A DNA stretch of 64,000 bases, taken from assembly GCF_029544075.1 (NCBI RefSeq), contig NZ_JAJQJH010000014.1, positions 1 through 64,000 of the forward strand, given 5' to 3'. Shown in pieces: positions 36,107 through 45,122 of this stretch. The notes below the pieces were generated by a model. It saw only the letters and a list, made by a program, of their open reading frames with translations, did not search any database and was not told where the DNA came from. Both the position numbers and the translations under genes were made by a program. Position 1 is the stretch's first letter. Each line of letters opens with the position of its first letter. The DNA comes from Chromohalobacter canadensis. GTDB taxonomy: Bacteria > Pseudomonadota > Gammaproteobacteria > Pseudomonadales > Halomonadaceae.

Positions 36107-36634
36107 TTAGTTGTCGTTGAGAGCATCGCTGGCATCGTCCAGCAGATCGGCGGTAGCCGACTTGGTGCTTTGCCAAGCGCTTTCGGCGCCTTGCTTGGTA
36201 TCTTGCCATGCTTGGCGAGCTTGGCCTTTGGCATCCTGCCACCAGTCGTTATCGTACTCAGGTAGCTTGGCGATATCATCGCGCGTCATGTCGAGCGTAA
36301 CGCGATAGTTCAAGTTGTCGAGATCGTCGGCGTTCTGTGTCTTGAGGGTAAAGTTGTCGCGATCGATGACACGGTGTGTATCGCCGAGGTCGAGTACGCC
36401 CCCGGTTTCGATGACCAAGGCTTGAACGCTCATGTCCTCGCCAAGCAGCACGTCCTCGACATCGCCGACATCTTCATTGGGGTTTTCCGAGAGGAAAACG
36501 TCGGCATCCATCAATTCGTCGGCCGAATACAGCCCCTGTGGCTGAGTCTCGGATTGCGCGAGGGCAGCGCCTGTCAGGCTCAGGCCGCCGATGAGAATGG
36601 CGGTTTGCGTCATGTGATGCAGTGAATGGCGCAT
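36107..36634 (-). CDS. Exported PRC-barrel domain protein
   Basis: A 175-residue protein with a signal peptide (ending near ALAQSE). A PRC-barrel-like domain with YSADELMDADVFLSENPNEDVGDVEDVLL is followed by a helical, tryptophan-rich tail (WWQDAKGQARQAWQDTKQ). Such proteins are common in the envelope of halophilic and stress-tolerant bacteria; the role is unknown. AAGGAG precedes the start. Confidence 0.8.
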   Translation of the reverse strand: MRHSLHHMTQTAILIGGLSLTGAALAQSETQPQGLYSADELMDADVFLSENPNEDVGDVEDVLLGEDMSVQALVIETGGVLDLGDTHRVIDRDNFTLKTQNADDLDNLNYRVTLDMTRDDIAKLPEYDNDWWQDAKGQARQAWQDTKQGAESAWQSTKSATADLLDDASDALNDN

Positions 36635-36700
36635 TGAGAAGCTCCTTCTTCGTCGGTTCTATCTATTCGACGGGTGTCGAATCGCTGGCGAGATGGACAA

Positions 36701-36898
36701 TCAGACCGAACGAGCCCAGTCATCGGCACGTTTTTCGGCTTCTTCCTTGGTGATCCCATATTTGGTCTGCAGTTTGCCGATCAATTGATCACGCTTGCCG
36801 GCAACCTGATCGAGTTCATCGTCGGTCATTTCGCCCCAGGACGCTTTGGCCTTGCCTCTGACCTCAGTCCAACGGCCTTCTATCTGATCCCAATTCAT
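36701..36898 (-). CDS. CsbD-family stress protein
   Basis: A 65-residue hydrophilic helical protein with the family start MNWDQIEGRWTEVRGKAKASW and the DDELDQVAGKRDQLIGKLQ repeat-like core. CsbD proteins rise in general stress responses; the molecular role is unclear. AGGAGG precedes the start. The neighbouring PRC-barrel and DUF4168 genes are also small stress or envelope genes. Confidence 0.9.
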   Translation of the reverse strand: MNWDQIEGRWTEVRGKAKASWGEMTDDELDQVAGKRDQLIGKLQTKYGITKEEAEKRADDWARSV

Positions 36899-37017
36899 AA
36901 CGGTTCCTCCTGAACGTTTGCCAACAACACAAGCGCTTCCTGCGCGTTGCGTTCATTACGAAGAATAACAGAGATGTGTGCTTTGACAATTACACGCCAT
37001 GCGCCAGGGAATACACG

Positions 37018-37893
37018 CTACATGAACAGCGCCAGCAGCAGCGGCACGTAGAGGAAGGAGAGCAGGGTCGAGCAGAACACGAGACTGGCGACATATTCCG
37101 GTTCGCGCCGTGAACGTTGCGCGAAGAGGTAGTTGTAGACTGCCACCGGCATGCTCATCTGCAACACGAGCACGCTTTGCGCCAGGGGCGGGAGGTTCAG
37201 AAGCCAGCCCACGCCGAAGGCCACGCAAACGGCGAGCACCGTGCGCAGCAAGCTGAAGGCGAGCCCCGAGGACAAGCTGCGCACCTGGATGTTGGCCAGC
37301 GAGACGCCAAGGGTGATCAGCATCAAGGGGACGGTGAAGCCGGAGATCAGCTCCACGGTATTGTCGATCCACAATGGCAGGTCGGTATCCGTCAGCAGGA
37401 TGGCCACCGACAATAGAATGCTATACACGGTAGGCGTGCGCAGCAGGCTTTTCAGCGGGTTACTGCGGCTGATCATCATCACGCCGAAGGTGAACTGCAC
37501 CAGGGCGACCGTTACCATCACAGTGATGGCATAGGCGAAGCCCTCGCTGCCAAATGCATACAGCGCCACCGGTAAGCCCATATTGCCGGTGTTGGGATAC
37601 ATCATGGGCGCCAATAGCACGCGCCAATTCTTGCGCAGCAGTAGCGCCATCAGCCAGGTGGCCAGTGCCATGACTAGAAGCACGCCCAGCGTGCTCAGCA
37701 TGGTGCGCCCGAAGGTATGGGCATCGATGTTGGCGCCGGAGAGCGAGGCGAGAATCAGCGACGGCGTGCCGACATTGAAGACCAATTTGGTGACGAAGTC
37801 GGTGGGATACGCGTATCCCAGGCGTATCCAGAAAAATCCGATACTGGCGCCCACGAACACGGGGGCCATGACAGCAAAGAGTTGGGCGAGCAT
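37018..37893 (-). CDS. AEC-family transporter
   Basis: A 291-residue membrane protein with about ten helices. Marks are APVFVGASIGFFWIRLG at the start and MMYPNTGNMGLPVALYAFG in the middle, the conserved motif of the auxin efflux carrier (AEC) family. Bacterial members move malate, malonate or other small acids. The ATG at 37893 is chosen because the longer upstream frame is hydrophilic and unlike the family, though no good ribosome binding site is seen. Confidence 0.82.
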   Translation of the reverse strand: MLAQLFAVMAPVFVGASIGFFWIRLGYAYPTDFVTKLVFNVGTPSLILASLSGANIDAHTFGRTMLSTLGVLLVMALATWLMALLLRKNWRVLLAPMMYPNTGNMGLPVALYAFGSEGFAYAITVMVTVALVQFTFGVMMISRSNPLKSLLRTPTVYSILLSVAILLTDTDLPLWIDNTVELISGFTVPLMLITLGVSLANIQVRSLSSGLAFSLLRTVLAVCVAFGVGWLLNLPPLAQSVLVLQMSMPVAVYNYLFAQRSRREPEYVASLVFCSTLLSFLYVPLLLALFM

Positions 37894-38144
37894 GCGCGAG
37901 CCTGATTCAGGGTCTGCGTCCACGGTGCGGAGGTGGACGGGACGATGTTGAACGCGACTGTGAGAGCCGCTGAAAGTGCCATATGGGATGCTATTGTCGC
38001 CAATCGTGGTAAAGCGTTGCAACGTGCATACGAAAACGAGAATCCTTTACCTTGACGTGGCGCGAGAATTGGCAAGAATCGTGGGCCACGCTGACATTCA
38101 TCGGCGTCGCGTATAACGCGGCGCGTCGCCACTCAGAGAATTGC

Positions 38145-39818
38145 ATGGAACTTTTGCGCGTCGTCTATCGCGATTATCGCTGGCCGTTCATCGGCGTCAT
38201 GGTGTTGAGCCTGGCAAGCGCTGGGCTCGGTATCGGGGTCATCGCCTTCATCAACCAGTACTTGATCGAGGCCCAAGGCGACCCGCTTCTGGTGCTACCC
38301 CAGTTCCTGGGACTCATCGCCTTGCTGCTGGTGGTGACGCTCGGTTCGCAATTGGCGCTGACCGTGCTTGGCCACCATTTCGTTTATCGTCTGCGCGGGC
38401 GTCTTATCAAACGGATTCTGGATACCGACATCGAGCGTATCGAGCGCCTGGGCAGCGCGCATCTGCTGGCCAGTTTGTCCAGCGACATCCGTAATATCAC
38501 CATCGCCTTCGTGCGACTTCCCGAGCTGGTGCAGGGCGTGATCCTGACGCTGGGCTCGGCCGCTTATCTGGCCTGGCTCTCGCCGGGGATGCTGTTCATC
38601 ACCGCGCTGTGGGTGGCGGTGACCGTGGTGGGTGGCTGGTATCTGGTGTCGCATGTGTATCGCCATCTGGGCCAAGTACGTGACACCGAGGATCGACTCT
38701 ACAAGGATTACGAGGCGGTGATCGATGGCCGCAAGGAACTGGCCCTCAATCGCGATCGCGCCCGGGCGCTTTACGAGGATGTCTACGAGCGCGATGCCAA
38801 GGCCTATCGGCACCATATCATCCGCTCCGATACCTTCCACCTGAGCGCGGTGAACTGGTCGAACATCATGATGCTGGGGGCCATCGGCATGGTGTTTTTC
38901 CTCGCCAATGGCCTGGGTTGGGCCAACACCAATGTGGCGGCCACCTATTCGCTGACGCTTTTGTTCCTGCGCACGCCCTTGATTCAGGCGGTGGGGGCAT
39001 TGCCCACGCTGTTGAGTGCCCAAGTCGCCTTCGACAAGCTCAAGACACTGGAGTTGACCGAGTATCGCGCAGAGTTCGGCGAGAGCGCCGCGCACGGCGA
39101 CTGGCAGACATTGGAACTGCGCGGCGTGACCTTTGCCTATGCTGCGGGCGAGCATGGCAAGGGGTTCGAAGTGGGCCCAGTCGATCTTACTTTGTCGCGT
39201 GGTGAACTCGTGTTTCTAATTGGCGGCAACGGCAGTGGGAAATCGACACTCGCGCGCCTGCTGACGGGGCTTTACCAGCCTCGCAGCGGCGAGATCCTCA
39301 TCGATGGCACCCCTGTGGACGAGGCCGGGTGGCAGTCGTTTCGTAGCCGTTTCGCCGCCGTATTCACCGACTTCCATCTTTTCGATCAGGTGATCGGTCC
39401 TGATGGCGAGTCGCCGGACACGGCCTTGGCCGAAGCCTGGATCGCGCGCCTGGGCATGGGCGAGAAGCTGCATTTCGATGGCTGGCGAGTGACCGACACG
39501 CAGCTTTCCCAGGGGCAGCGCAAGCGCCTGGCGTTGCTGCTGGCGGTCGCCGAGCAGCGCGATATCCTGCTGCTCGACGAATGGGCGGCGGATCAGGATC
39601 CGCAGTTCCGGCGTATCTTCTACCGCGAGTTGCTACCTATGCTGCGCGAAAACGGCAAGACCGTTTTTGCCATCAGCCACGACGATCACTACTTCCAGCA
39701 CGCCGACCGCCTGCTGGAGATGCGAGCGAGCCAGTTGAGCGAACTGACCGGCGAGATGCGCGAGCGCGTCAGCCGCGATGCCGTGGCACGGCTCGAAGAC
39801 ACATCAGGCAACGTGTGA
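38145..39818 (+). CDS. yojI: Peptide-export ABC transporter YojI
   Basis: A 557-residue half-transporter matching E. coli YojI from the first residues ([15 protein letters not shown]) to the end (SRDAVAR). The membrane domain spans about 1-300. Walker A is GGNGSGKST (360-368), the signature region [13 protein letters not shown] and Walker [14 protein letters not shown]. YojI exports microcin J25 in E. coli, and relatives such as PvdE export siderophore precursors. Here it adjoins a siderophore locus, so siderophore or peptide export is possible. Its last 40-odd bases recur at 57691-57732. Confidence 0.93.
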   Translation: MELLRVVYRDYRWPFIGVMVLSLASAGLGIGVIAFINQYLIEAQGDPLLVLPQFLGLIALLLVVTLGSQLALTVLGHHFVYRLRGRLIKRILDTDIERIERLGSAHLLASLSSDIRNITIAFVRLPELVQGVILTLGSAAYLAWLSPGMLFITALWVAVTVVGGWYLVSHVYRHLGQVRDTEDRLYKDYEAVIDGRKELALNRDRARALYEDVYERDAKAYRHHIIRSDTFHLSAVNWSNIMMLGAIGMVFFLANGLGWANTNVAATYSLTLLFLRTPLIQAVGALPTLLSAQVAFDKLKTLELTEYRAEFGESAAHGDWQTLELRGVTFAYAAGEHGKGFEVGPVDLTLSRGELVFLIGGNGSGKSTLARLLTGLYQPRSGEILIDGTPVDEAGWQSFRSRFAAVFTDFHLFDQVIGPDGESPDTALAEAWIARLGMGEKLHFDGWRVTDTQLSQGQRKRLALLLAVAEQRDILLLDEWAADQDPQFRRIFYRELLPMLRENGKTVFAISHDDHYFQHADRLLEMRASQLSELTGEMRERVSRDAVARLEDTSGNV

Positions 39819-39820
39819 CG
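39772..39820 (+). repeat. yojI 3' end, left copy of a direct repeat
   Basis: The final coding bases of yojI recur at 57691-57732 in the same orientation, with an 8-base deletion and a few substitutions in the far copy. The two copies flank the siderophore block. Confidence 0.7.
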
Positions 39821-39850
39821 GACGGCGAATACTTACGGTGGCCTGCATTG

Positions 39851-40753
39851 TCATGCGGGTGATATCTCGCTGGCATGCCAGACGAGGCTTTCGGTGGGGC
39901 CGTCGTCCAGATCGGAGCACATGTCGACACGCAGAATCGTTGCCGTTTCGCATACGGTCTGCAGTCGGCCATGCGCACCATCTTGCTCCCATCGCCACAG
40001 GATGCGTCGCCGATGCTCGTTGCCAGTGTCGTCCTGTAGCGTCAGGTTGGCCGTCGGGTACCGTTGTTCTAGAAAGGTCAGGGCTGCGAGTTGAGCACAC
40101 TGCTGCGCGGGTGTCAGCTGGGAGTCGCCGCGATAGCCGGGCAGAAAACGACGGCCTTGCGCTTCCGCTTGCAGGAAGGGCAATGCCTGCTGCGGTGTGA
40201 TGCGGCCGTACTTGCGGACTGGCGAGAGCAGGATGAGGCTGGCGGCGAAGCGGCAGCCGCCCAGATGGCTGCTTTCCCATACATCGAAGGGCAGTTCGTG
40301 TGCCGTGACGACCTGGGCCAACTGCTTGTAGGTCTGGTAACCATACTTGGCGCAGCACTTATCTTTCTTGCCGTGCGTGCAGCAAAGCAGCAGGTCGTGG
40401 TCGACTCGCGCCCCTTCCCATGCCGTCAGTGGCGCCCCTGATTGCCACGCGGCCAGAAACGTCTCCAGTGCTTCGCGAGGTACGACAAACCGCCGGCGTT
40501 CGGGCATCAGAAACACTTGATGGCTCTCGTCGGCCTGCTCGCGTCGATGAATCAGATTGACCCGCCGCCCATCGGCGGCGATGGCGTCGAGGGTTTTTGC
40601 CAAGCTGTCCGGCATGTCGTTGGCATGACGCAGATTGCGCGTCCACTTGTTGCGAGGCCAACTGATCAGCAGATTGCGCTCAAAATGCGCGGCGCTGCCA
40701 GCCAACGGATCATGCTGCTCACGGCTGAGATCGGCGCAGAATCGATGGCTCAT
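39851..40753 (-). CDS. Sucrase/ferredoxin-like protein, probable siderophore-iron reductase
   Basis: A 300-residue thioredoxin-fold [2Fe-2S] protein. Cluster-binding motifs are CCTHGKKDKCCAKYG (about 124-138) and SSHLGGCRFA (about 160-169). Family members in iron clusters are thought to reduce ferric siderophores in the cytoplasm. The start overlaps the stop of the importer ATPase gene (ATGA), so the two are translationally coupled, which supports an iron-release role. Confidence 0.85.
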   Translation of the reverse strand: MSHRFCADLSREQHDPLAGSAAHFERNLLISWPRNKWTRNLRHANDMPDSLAKTLDAIAADGRRVNLIHRREQADESHQVFLMPERRRFVVPREALETFLAAWQSGAPLTAWEGARVDHDLLLCCTHGKKDKCCAKYGYQTYKQLAQVVTAHELPFDVWESSHLGGCRFAASLILLSPVRKYGRITPQQALPFLQAEAQGRRFLPGYRGDSQLTPAQQCAQLAALTFLEQRYPTANLTLQDDTGNEHRRRILWRWEQDGAHGRLQTVCETATILRVDMCSDLDDGPTESLVWHASEISPA

Positions 40754-41601
40754 GACACACAGCGCTGTTGGGCGGTGGGGTGGGCACGCCGATGGGGTCG
40801 CTTTTTCTTGTGTGGCACGCAGATCGGGCTGCCGGTCTCGGGGTCTTCGAGCACATGGGCATCGAGATCGAAGACATGCTTGAGATTGGTGGCCGTGAAT
40901 ACCTCCTCTGGCGTGCCGCGGGTGACAATCTGCCCTTCACGCATCATCACTAGCTGGTCCGCGTAGGCTGCCGCCAGGTTCAGGTCGTGCAGCACCAGCA
41001 GCAGGGTGCGGCCGTGCTCATGGGCCAGGCGGGATAGCAGCTCCAGCAAGTCCACTTGCACCTTGAGATCGAGGAAGGTGGTGGGCTCATCGAGCAGGAT
41101 TAGATCGGTTTCCTGGGCCAGTACCATGGCGATCCAACAACGCTGACGCTGACCGCCAGAGAGCGCATCGACGCTGCGTTCGGCGAACTCCGTGACATCG
41201 GCATAGGCCATCGCCTCGCGGATGGCGCGGGCATCCTGCTCGGCGTCCTGTCGCCACAACCGCTGGTGAGGAAAGCGCCCCATACCGACCAGTTGTCGCA
41301 CCGTCAGTCCCTCCGGGGCCACAGGACCCTGGGGCAGGATACCCAGGCGCTGTGCTACCTCTCGCGTATTGCGGCGGTGGATATCCTTGCCATCGAGACA
41401 GACTTGCCCGGCGCTGGGTATAAGCGTGCGCGCCAGTGTCTTCAACAGCGTCGACTTCCCGCTACCGTTGGCGCCCAGCAACACCGTCAGCTTGCCCTCG
41501 GCCACCGTCAGATCGACGCCGTCCAGTACGCGTCGGGATTCGTACCCGGCGCACAAGGCTTCGCCTGTTAGACGAGGCGGCTTGGCAGGTATCGAGGGCA
41601 T
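40750..41601 (-). CDS. cbrD: Ferric siderophore importer ATPase (CbrD-like)
   Basis: A 283-residue ABC ATPase of the FecE/FhuC type. Walker A is GANGSGKST (43-51), the signature LSGGQRQR and Walker B LILLDEPTTFLDL. No permease is adjacent. The matching permease genes lie nine kilobases away at 50624-52671, beyond the biosynthesis operon, and lack an ATPase of their own, so this is their likely partner. It is divergent from the NIS operon across a Fur-box region. Confidence 0.85.
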   Translation of the reverse strand: MPSIPAKPPRLTGEALCAGYESRRVLDGVDLTVAEGKLTVLLGANGSGKSTLLKTLARTLIPSAGQVCLDGKDIHRRNTREVAQRLGILPQGPVAPEGLTVRQLVGMGRFPHQRLWRQDAEQDARAIREAMAYADVTEFAERSVDALSGGQRQRCWIAMVLAQETDLILLDEPTTFLDLKVQVDLLELLSRLAHEHGRTLLLVLHDLNLAAAYADQLVMMREGQIVTRGTPEEVFTATNLKHVFDLDAHVLEDPETGSPICVPHKKKRPHRRAHPTAQQRCVS

Positions 41602-42016
41602 GAAGGTAGCTCGTTGGTGTGGTCCCTAGGCTGGCAACCGTAAGACAAAAAATTCTCATTTTCAATGCTGGTGACCACGTCCGCTCAGTCTTTCAGAACG
41701 GTGTGGAGGGGCCAATGATTCGCTCGGCGAACATGTGCGAGTGTTGACTTTAATCTCTATTATAATCATTCTCATTATCAGATGATCCAGCGGTTACCTA
41801 AGCAACTGCACCGAGTACACCGAGGACCTAAGCGCATTGCTGGCTCTCACCGCTCGGGCGAGATAACAAGCACGACCATCCAGTAAAGCTTCGCACAGTG
41901 GCTAGCGAGGGACGCGCGGACTTACTTGCCAGCAGAATCCTTGCACTGACGGCAGGGTTGGCATGAGGCAAGTGAGATTCAAAAGGAAGGTAGGAAGGTA
42001 TTGTTGCGGAGGCTAC
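41602..42016. other. Divergent iron-regulated promoter region
   Basis: A 415-base gap between the importer ATPase and the first synthetase gene. It holds a strong Fur-box-like site (listed separately), a weaker AT-rich one near 41650-41670, and a TATAAT overlapping the main site. No convincing gene. Confidence 0.6.
41757..41780. promoter_or_regulatory. Fur box before the achromobactin-type operon
   Basis: ATAATCATTCTCATTATCA; its complement fits the 19-base Fur consensus at about 16 positions. A TATAAT at 41761-41766 lies inside it, so bound Fur would block RNA polymerase. It probably controls the operon to the right and perhaps the divergent ATPase gene. Confidence 0.8.
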
Positions 42017-43828
42017 ATGAGCTACGCCCGTTTCTCTCGTTTACCTGGCGAGATAAGCCGGCACGCATCCATGCATGCGTTGCTGAATTGCATTATCAAG
42101 GAAGTGGCAATACCCCATGGTGCCGTATTCCACCGATGGCCGGCCCGGCGCGATGGACTGCCGCAGCAGTTGCACGGTCTACCCTTGCTGATCGAATGGT
42201 CGGCATCGCTGTCGCTGTTCGTGATGGTGGACCGGCGTTCGGTCATTGGTAGCCACTTTTATCTCTCCGATGTCTACCTGCGAGAGGCAGAGAGCGCTGG
42301 CTGGCATGCCCCTGAGATGGGGGAGTTGATCGCCGCGCTGTTGGAGCACTGCCGGTGGAATGACGGCACGCTTAATCGGGAATTGTGCGATCAAGTCGTG
42401 CAAAGCCAGGATGTCATGACGACGATCGTCACGCATGCCGTCGAGCAGCCCAGGCTTCATCCGCTGACGGACTACCGTTGCAGTGAGCAGGGGCTGTGGT
42501 TTGGCCATCCCAATCACCCCACGCCCAAGACCCGGCAGTGGCCGCCCCATTTGCTGCAGGACAGGCCTGCCTACGCGCCGGAGTTCTGCGCCACTACGGC
42601 TCTGTATCAGTTCTCCTTTCCGGTGGCCGGGTTGAGCGTGCAGGCCAATCGCATCAATGCTCAGGATGTACTGGCGCAGGTGGCGGACCAGCGCCATGCC
42701 GAGGATGACGGGCGTGTGGTGCTCAGCATGCACCCGGTGCAGGCCGATCTGTTCCTCCAGGATGCCCGAGTGGCAGAGATGATTGAGGACGGCACCATCG
42801 GCGATCTTGGCCAGAGCGGTTTGCAGGCGGCGCCCACCGCCTCGATGCGCACCTGGTACATCGCGGGGCATCCTTGGTTTCTCAAGGGCTCGCTGAATGT
42901 GCGCATCACCAACTGTGTACGCAAGAACGCCTGGTACGAGCTGGAAAGCACGCTGGTCATCGATCGCATCATGCACCGGCTCGTCCAGCTCGAGGATGCG
43001 GCGCTGCAGGCACTCTGCGTGGCCCAGGAGCCGGCCACGGTGCACTGGACGCCGGCCGCGGGCGATGAGGCCGATAAACGCTGGTTCCGGGAGCAGACCG
43101 GCATGATCCTGAGAGAAAACTTCTGTCAGCGCTTCTCGCCGGAACGTTGCTTGCTCAGCGCGACGTTGTTCGCGCGCGATGTGCAGTTGGTACCCATGGT
43201 GCTGTCCTTCATCGACACAGCGACGCCCGGCGAGGTACCTCGGCCACTGCCAGCGGAAAGCCGCGTCCGGGCGTGGTTTCAGGCCTACCTGCGTACTCTG
43301 GTGGGCCCGGTCTTGGGGCTATTCTTCCGCCACGGCATCGTCCTGGAGCCCCACCTGCAGAATTGCGTGCTGATCCATGACCAAGGCATGCCCCGGCAAG
43401 TGCTGTTGCGCGACTTCGAGGGGGTCAAGCTGACCGAGGATAAGGGAGTAGACTGGCTCATAGGGGAGTCACTGCATCCCCACGTCAGGGAGTCGATGAC
43501 CTATTGTCGCGAGCAGGGCTGGAACCGTATCGCTTATTGTCTGCTCGTCAATCATGTCGCCGAGGCGATCCTGGCACTGAGCTGGCAGCGCCCGGCCCTG
43601 GACGAGGCGCTGTGGCAGGACACCCTGGACGAACTGCACCGCGTGCGGGAGGCCCTGGGCGGCGACGCACCAGAGCTGGATGCGTTGCTGGCGGGGGGCG
43701 AGCTGCCCTGCAAGACCAACTTCAAGCTACGGCTGATGGCCCGGGCGGACCGGCAGGCTCAGTATGTGGCGTTGCCCAATCCCTGGCACACCACGCAGAA
43801 CCTGGGGCGGGAGGTGGCCTATGGCTGA
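42017..43828 (+). CDS. acsD: NIS siderophore synthetase 1 (AcsD-like, IucA/IucC family)
   Basis: A 603-residue NRPS-independent siderophore synthetase. The ATG at 42017 follows GCGGAGG; a frame from 41963 has no such site. The ATP-binding region PTASMRTWYIAG...LNVRITNCVRKN and the C-terminal VLEPHLQNCVL and VLLRDFEGVKLTE motifs are those of the IucA/IucC and FhuF-like domains. These enzymes adenylate citrate or a related acid and join it to an amine or alcohol. As first gene of an acs-ordered operon it corresponds to AcsD, which desymmetrises citrate. The symbol rests on order and family. Confidence 0.85.
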   Translation: MSYARFSRLPGEISRHASMHALLNCIIKEVAIPHGAVFHRWPARRDGLPQQLHGLPLLIEWSASLSLFVMVDRRSVIGSHFYLSDVYLREAESAGWHAPEMGELIAALLEHCRWNDGTLNRELCDQVVQSQDVMTTIVTHAVEQPRLHPLTDYRCSEQGLWFGHPNHPTPKTRQWPPHLLQDRPAYAPEFCATTALYQFSFPVAGLSVQANRINAQDVLAQVADQRHAEDDGRVVLSMHPVQADLFLQDARVAEMIEDGTIGDLGQSGLQAAPTASMRTWYIAGHPWFLKGSLNVRITNCVRKNAWYELESTLVIDRIMHRLVQLEDAALQALCVAQEPATVHWTPAAGDEADKRWFREQTGMILRENFCQRFSPERCLLSATLFARDVQLVPMVLSFIDTATPGEVPRPLPAESRVRAWFQAYLRTLVGPVLGLFFRHGIVLEPHLQNCVLIHDQGMPRQVLLRDFEGVKLTEDKGVDWLIGESLHPHVRESMTYCREQGWNRIAYCLLVNHVAEAILALSWQRPALDEALWQDTLDELHRVREALGGDAPELDALLAGGELPCKTNFKLRLMARADRQAQYVALPNPWHTTQNLGREVAYG

Positions 43829-45083
43829 GCGTCTGGCGATTTCCGATCACGTGCTCGCCGCCATCACCTCGCAGAGACAGGCCAGCTCAGAGCCCATGGC
43901 GGCGTTCTTCTATGACCTGCCGGCACTCGCCGCGCATGGCCGCGCCATGCGCGAGGCATTGCCACCGGGCGTCGAGCTCTACTACGCGATCAAGGCCAAC
44001 AGCGAAGCGGCCATCATCGATATGCTGGCGCCGGTAGTGGACGGGCTCGAGCTATCGTCCGGCGGCGAGATCGCGCGGGCCTGCTCCTGCTCGACGCCGC
44101 GCCCTTGGGTGCTCTCCGGCCCGGGCAAGCTGGATACCGACATGCGTGAGGCCATGAGGAGAGGCGTCGAGGCCTTTCATGTCGAAAGCCTCGGGGAAGT
44201 AGCACGCCTGCAGGCGGTCGCGGCGGCGCTGGATCACCAGCAGCCGGTGCTGCTGCGTATCAATCCGGCCTTGCCCGAGGATCTCTCCAGCCGGCTGCGA
44301 ATGGCCGGCACCGCCACGCCGTTCGGCATCGACGAGTCGCAGCTTGCTGACGCCGTCCGCGCGGTCGACGACGCGCCGAACCTGGCGCTGGTCGGTTTTC
44401 ATATCCATGCCATGTCGCACCAACGTTGCGAGCAGCGCCACCAGCGGCTGCTGGCGTCCTACCTGGAGCGCTGGCCGCAGTGGCGAGCGCTGGCGCGCCA
44501 ACCCGAGCGAGTCACGCAGCTCAACGTGGGAGGCGGCATCGGCGTGAACTATCTCCAGCCGTCCGAGCAGTTCGACTGGTCCGGCCTGTGCCAGGCCTTG
44601 GGCCAGCGGCTGGCGGCCATGGACGAGCCGCCGCTGGTGCGCTTCGAGATCGGCCGTTTTCTGTCGGCCTTCTGCGGCTACTACGCGATCGAGGTGCTCG
44701 ATACCAAGGTCAGCCATGGGGAAGGCTTTGTCGTCTGCCGGGGCGGTACACACCAATTCAGACTGCCTGCCGCCCAGGGGCACGATCACCCGGTCATTCA
44801 CCTGCCGCGCGACCCTCGGCAGGCGAGTGAGGGCGAGCGACGGCCCTGGACCGTGGTGGGGCAGTTGTGTACCCCCAAAGATGTGCTGAGCCGCCAGCAG
44901 GAGCTGCAAGGAGTCGAGGTGGGCGACTTGCTGGTGCTGCCGTTGGCCGGTGCCTATGGCTACAACATCTCTCACGCGGACTTCCTGTGCCACCCCCGGC
45001 CGGATCAGGTCTTCATCCGTGACGCCCGCGAAAGCAGCGAACCCGAGACGACCAGCCATCGGCGCGCCGAGCCGGCGAGCTGA
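43821..45083 (+). CDS. acsE: Fold-type III PLP decarboxylase of siderophore synthesis (AcsE-like)
   Basis: A 420-residue alanine-racemase-fold decarboxylase. The Schiff-base lysine is K58 in YYAIKANSEA, GFHIHAMSH and LNVGGGIGVNY bind phosphate, and QLCTPKDVL carries the catalytic Cys. Relatives AcsE, PvsE and SbnH decarboxylate an amino acid-citrate intermediate, giving an ethanolamine- or diamine-type arm. The ATG at 43821 overlaps the end of the first synthetase gene and follows GGGAGG. Confidence 0.88.
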   Translation: MAERLAISDHVLAAITSQRQASSEPMAAFFYDLPALAAHGRAMREALPPGVELYYAIKANSEAAIIDMLAPVVDGLELSSGGEIARACSCSTPRPWVLSGPGKLDTDMREAMRRGVEAFHVESLGEVARLQAVAAALDHQQPVLLRINPALPEDLSSRLRMAGTATPFGIDESQLADAVRAVDDAPNLALVGFHIHAMSHQRCEQRHQRLLASYLERWPQWRALARQPERVTQLNVGGGIGVNYLQPSEQFDWSGLCQALGQRLAAMDEPPLVRFEIGRFLSAFCGYYAIEVLDTKVSHGEGFVVCRGGTHQFRLPAAQGHDHPVIHLPRDPRQASEGERRPWTVVGQLCTPKDVLSRQQELQGVEVGDLLVLPLAGAYGYNISHADFLCHPRPDQVFIRDARESSEPETTSHRRAEPAS

Positions 45084-45122
45084 CCGGGACGCTGCGCCGA
45101 TTCATTTTCCAGGAGTTACCCC

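Noticed and set aside
41650-41670. Second Fur box close to the ATPase start
   Set aside because: It is AT-rich and partly similar, but matches only about nine informative positions; noted within the promoter region and not called.
41963-42016. Upstream start for the first NIS synthetase
   Set aside because: No ribosome binding site, and the extra residues are basic and unlike the family; GGAGG precedes 42017.
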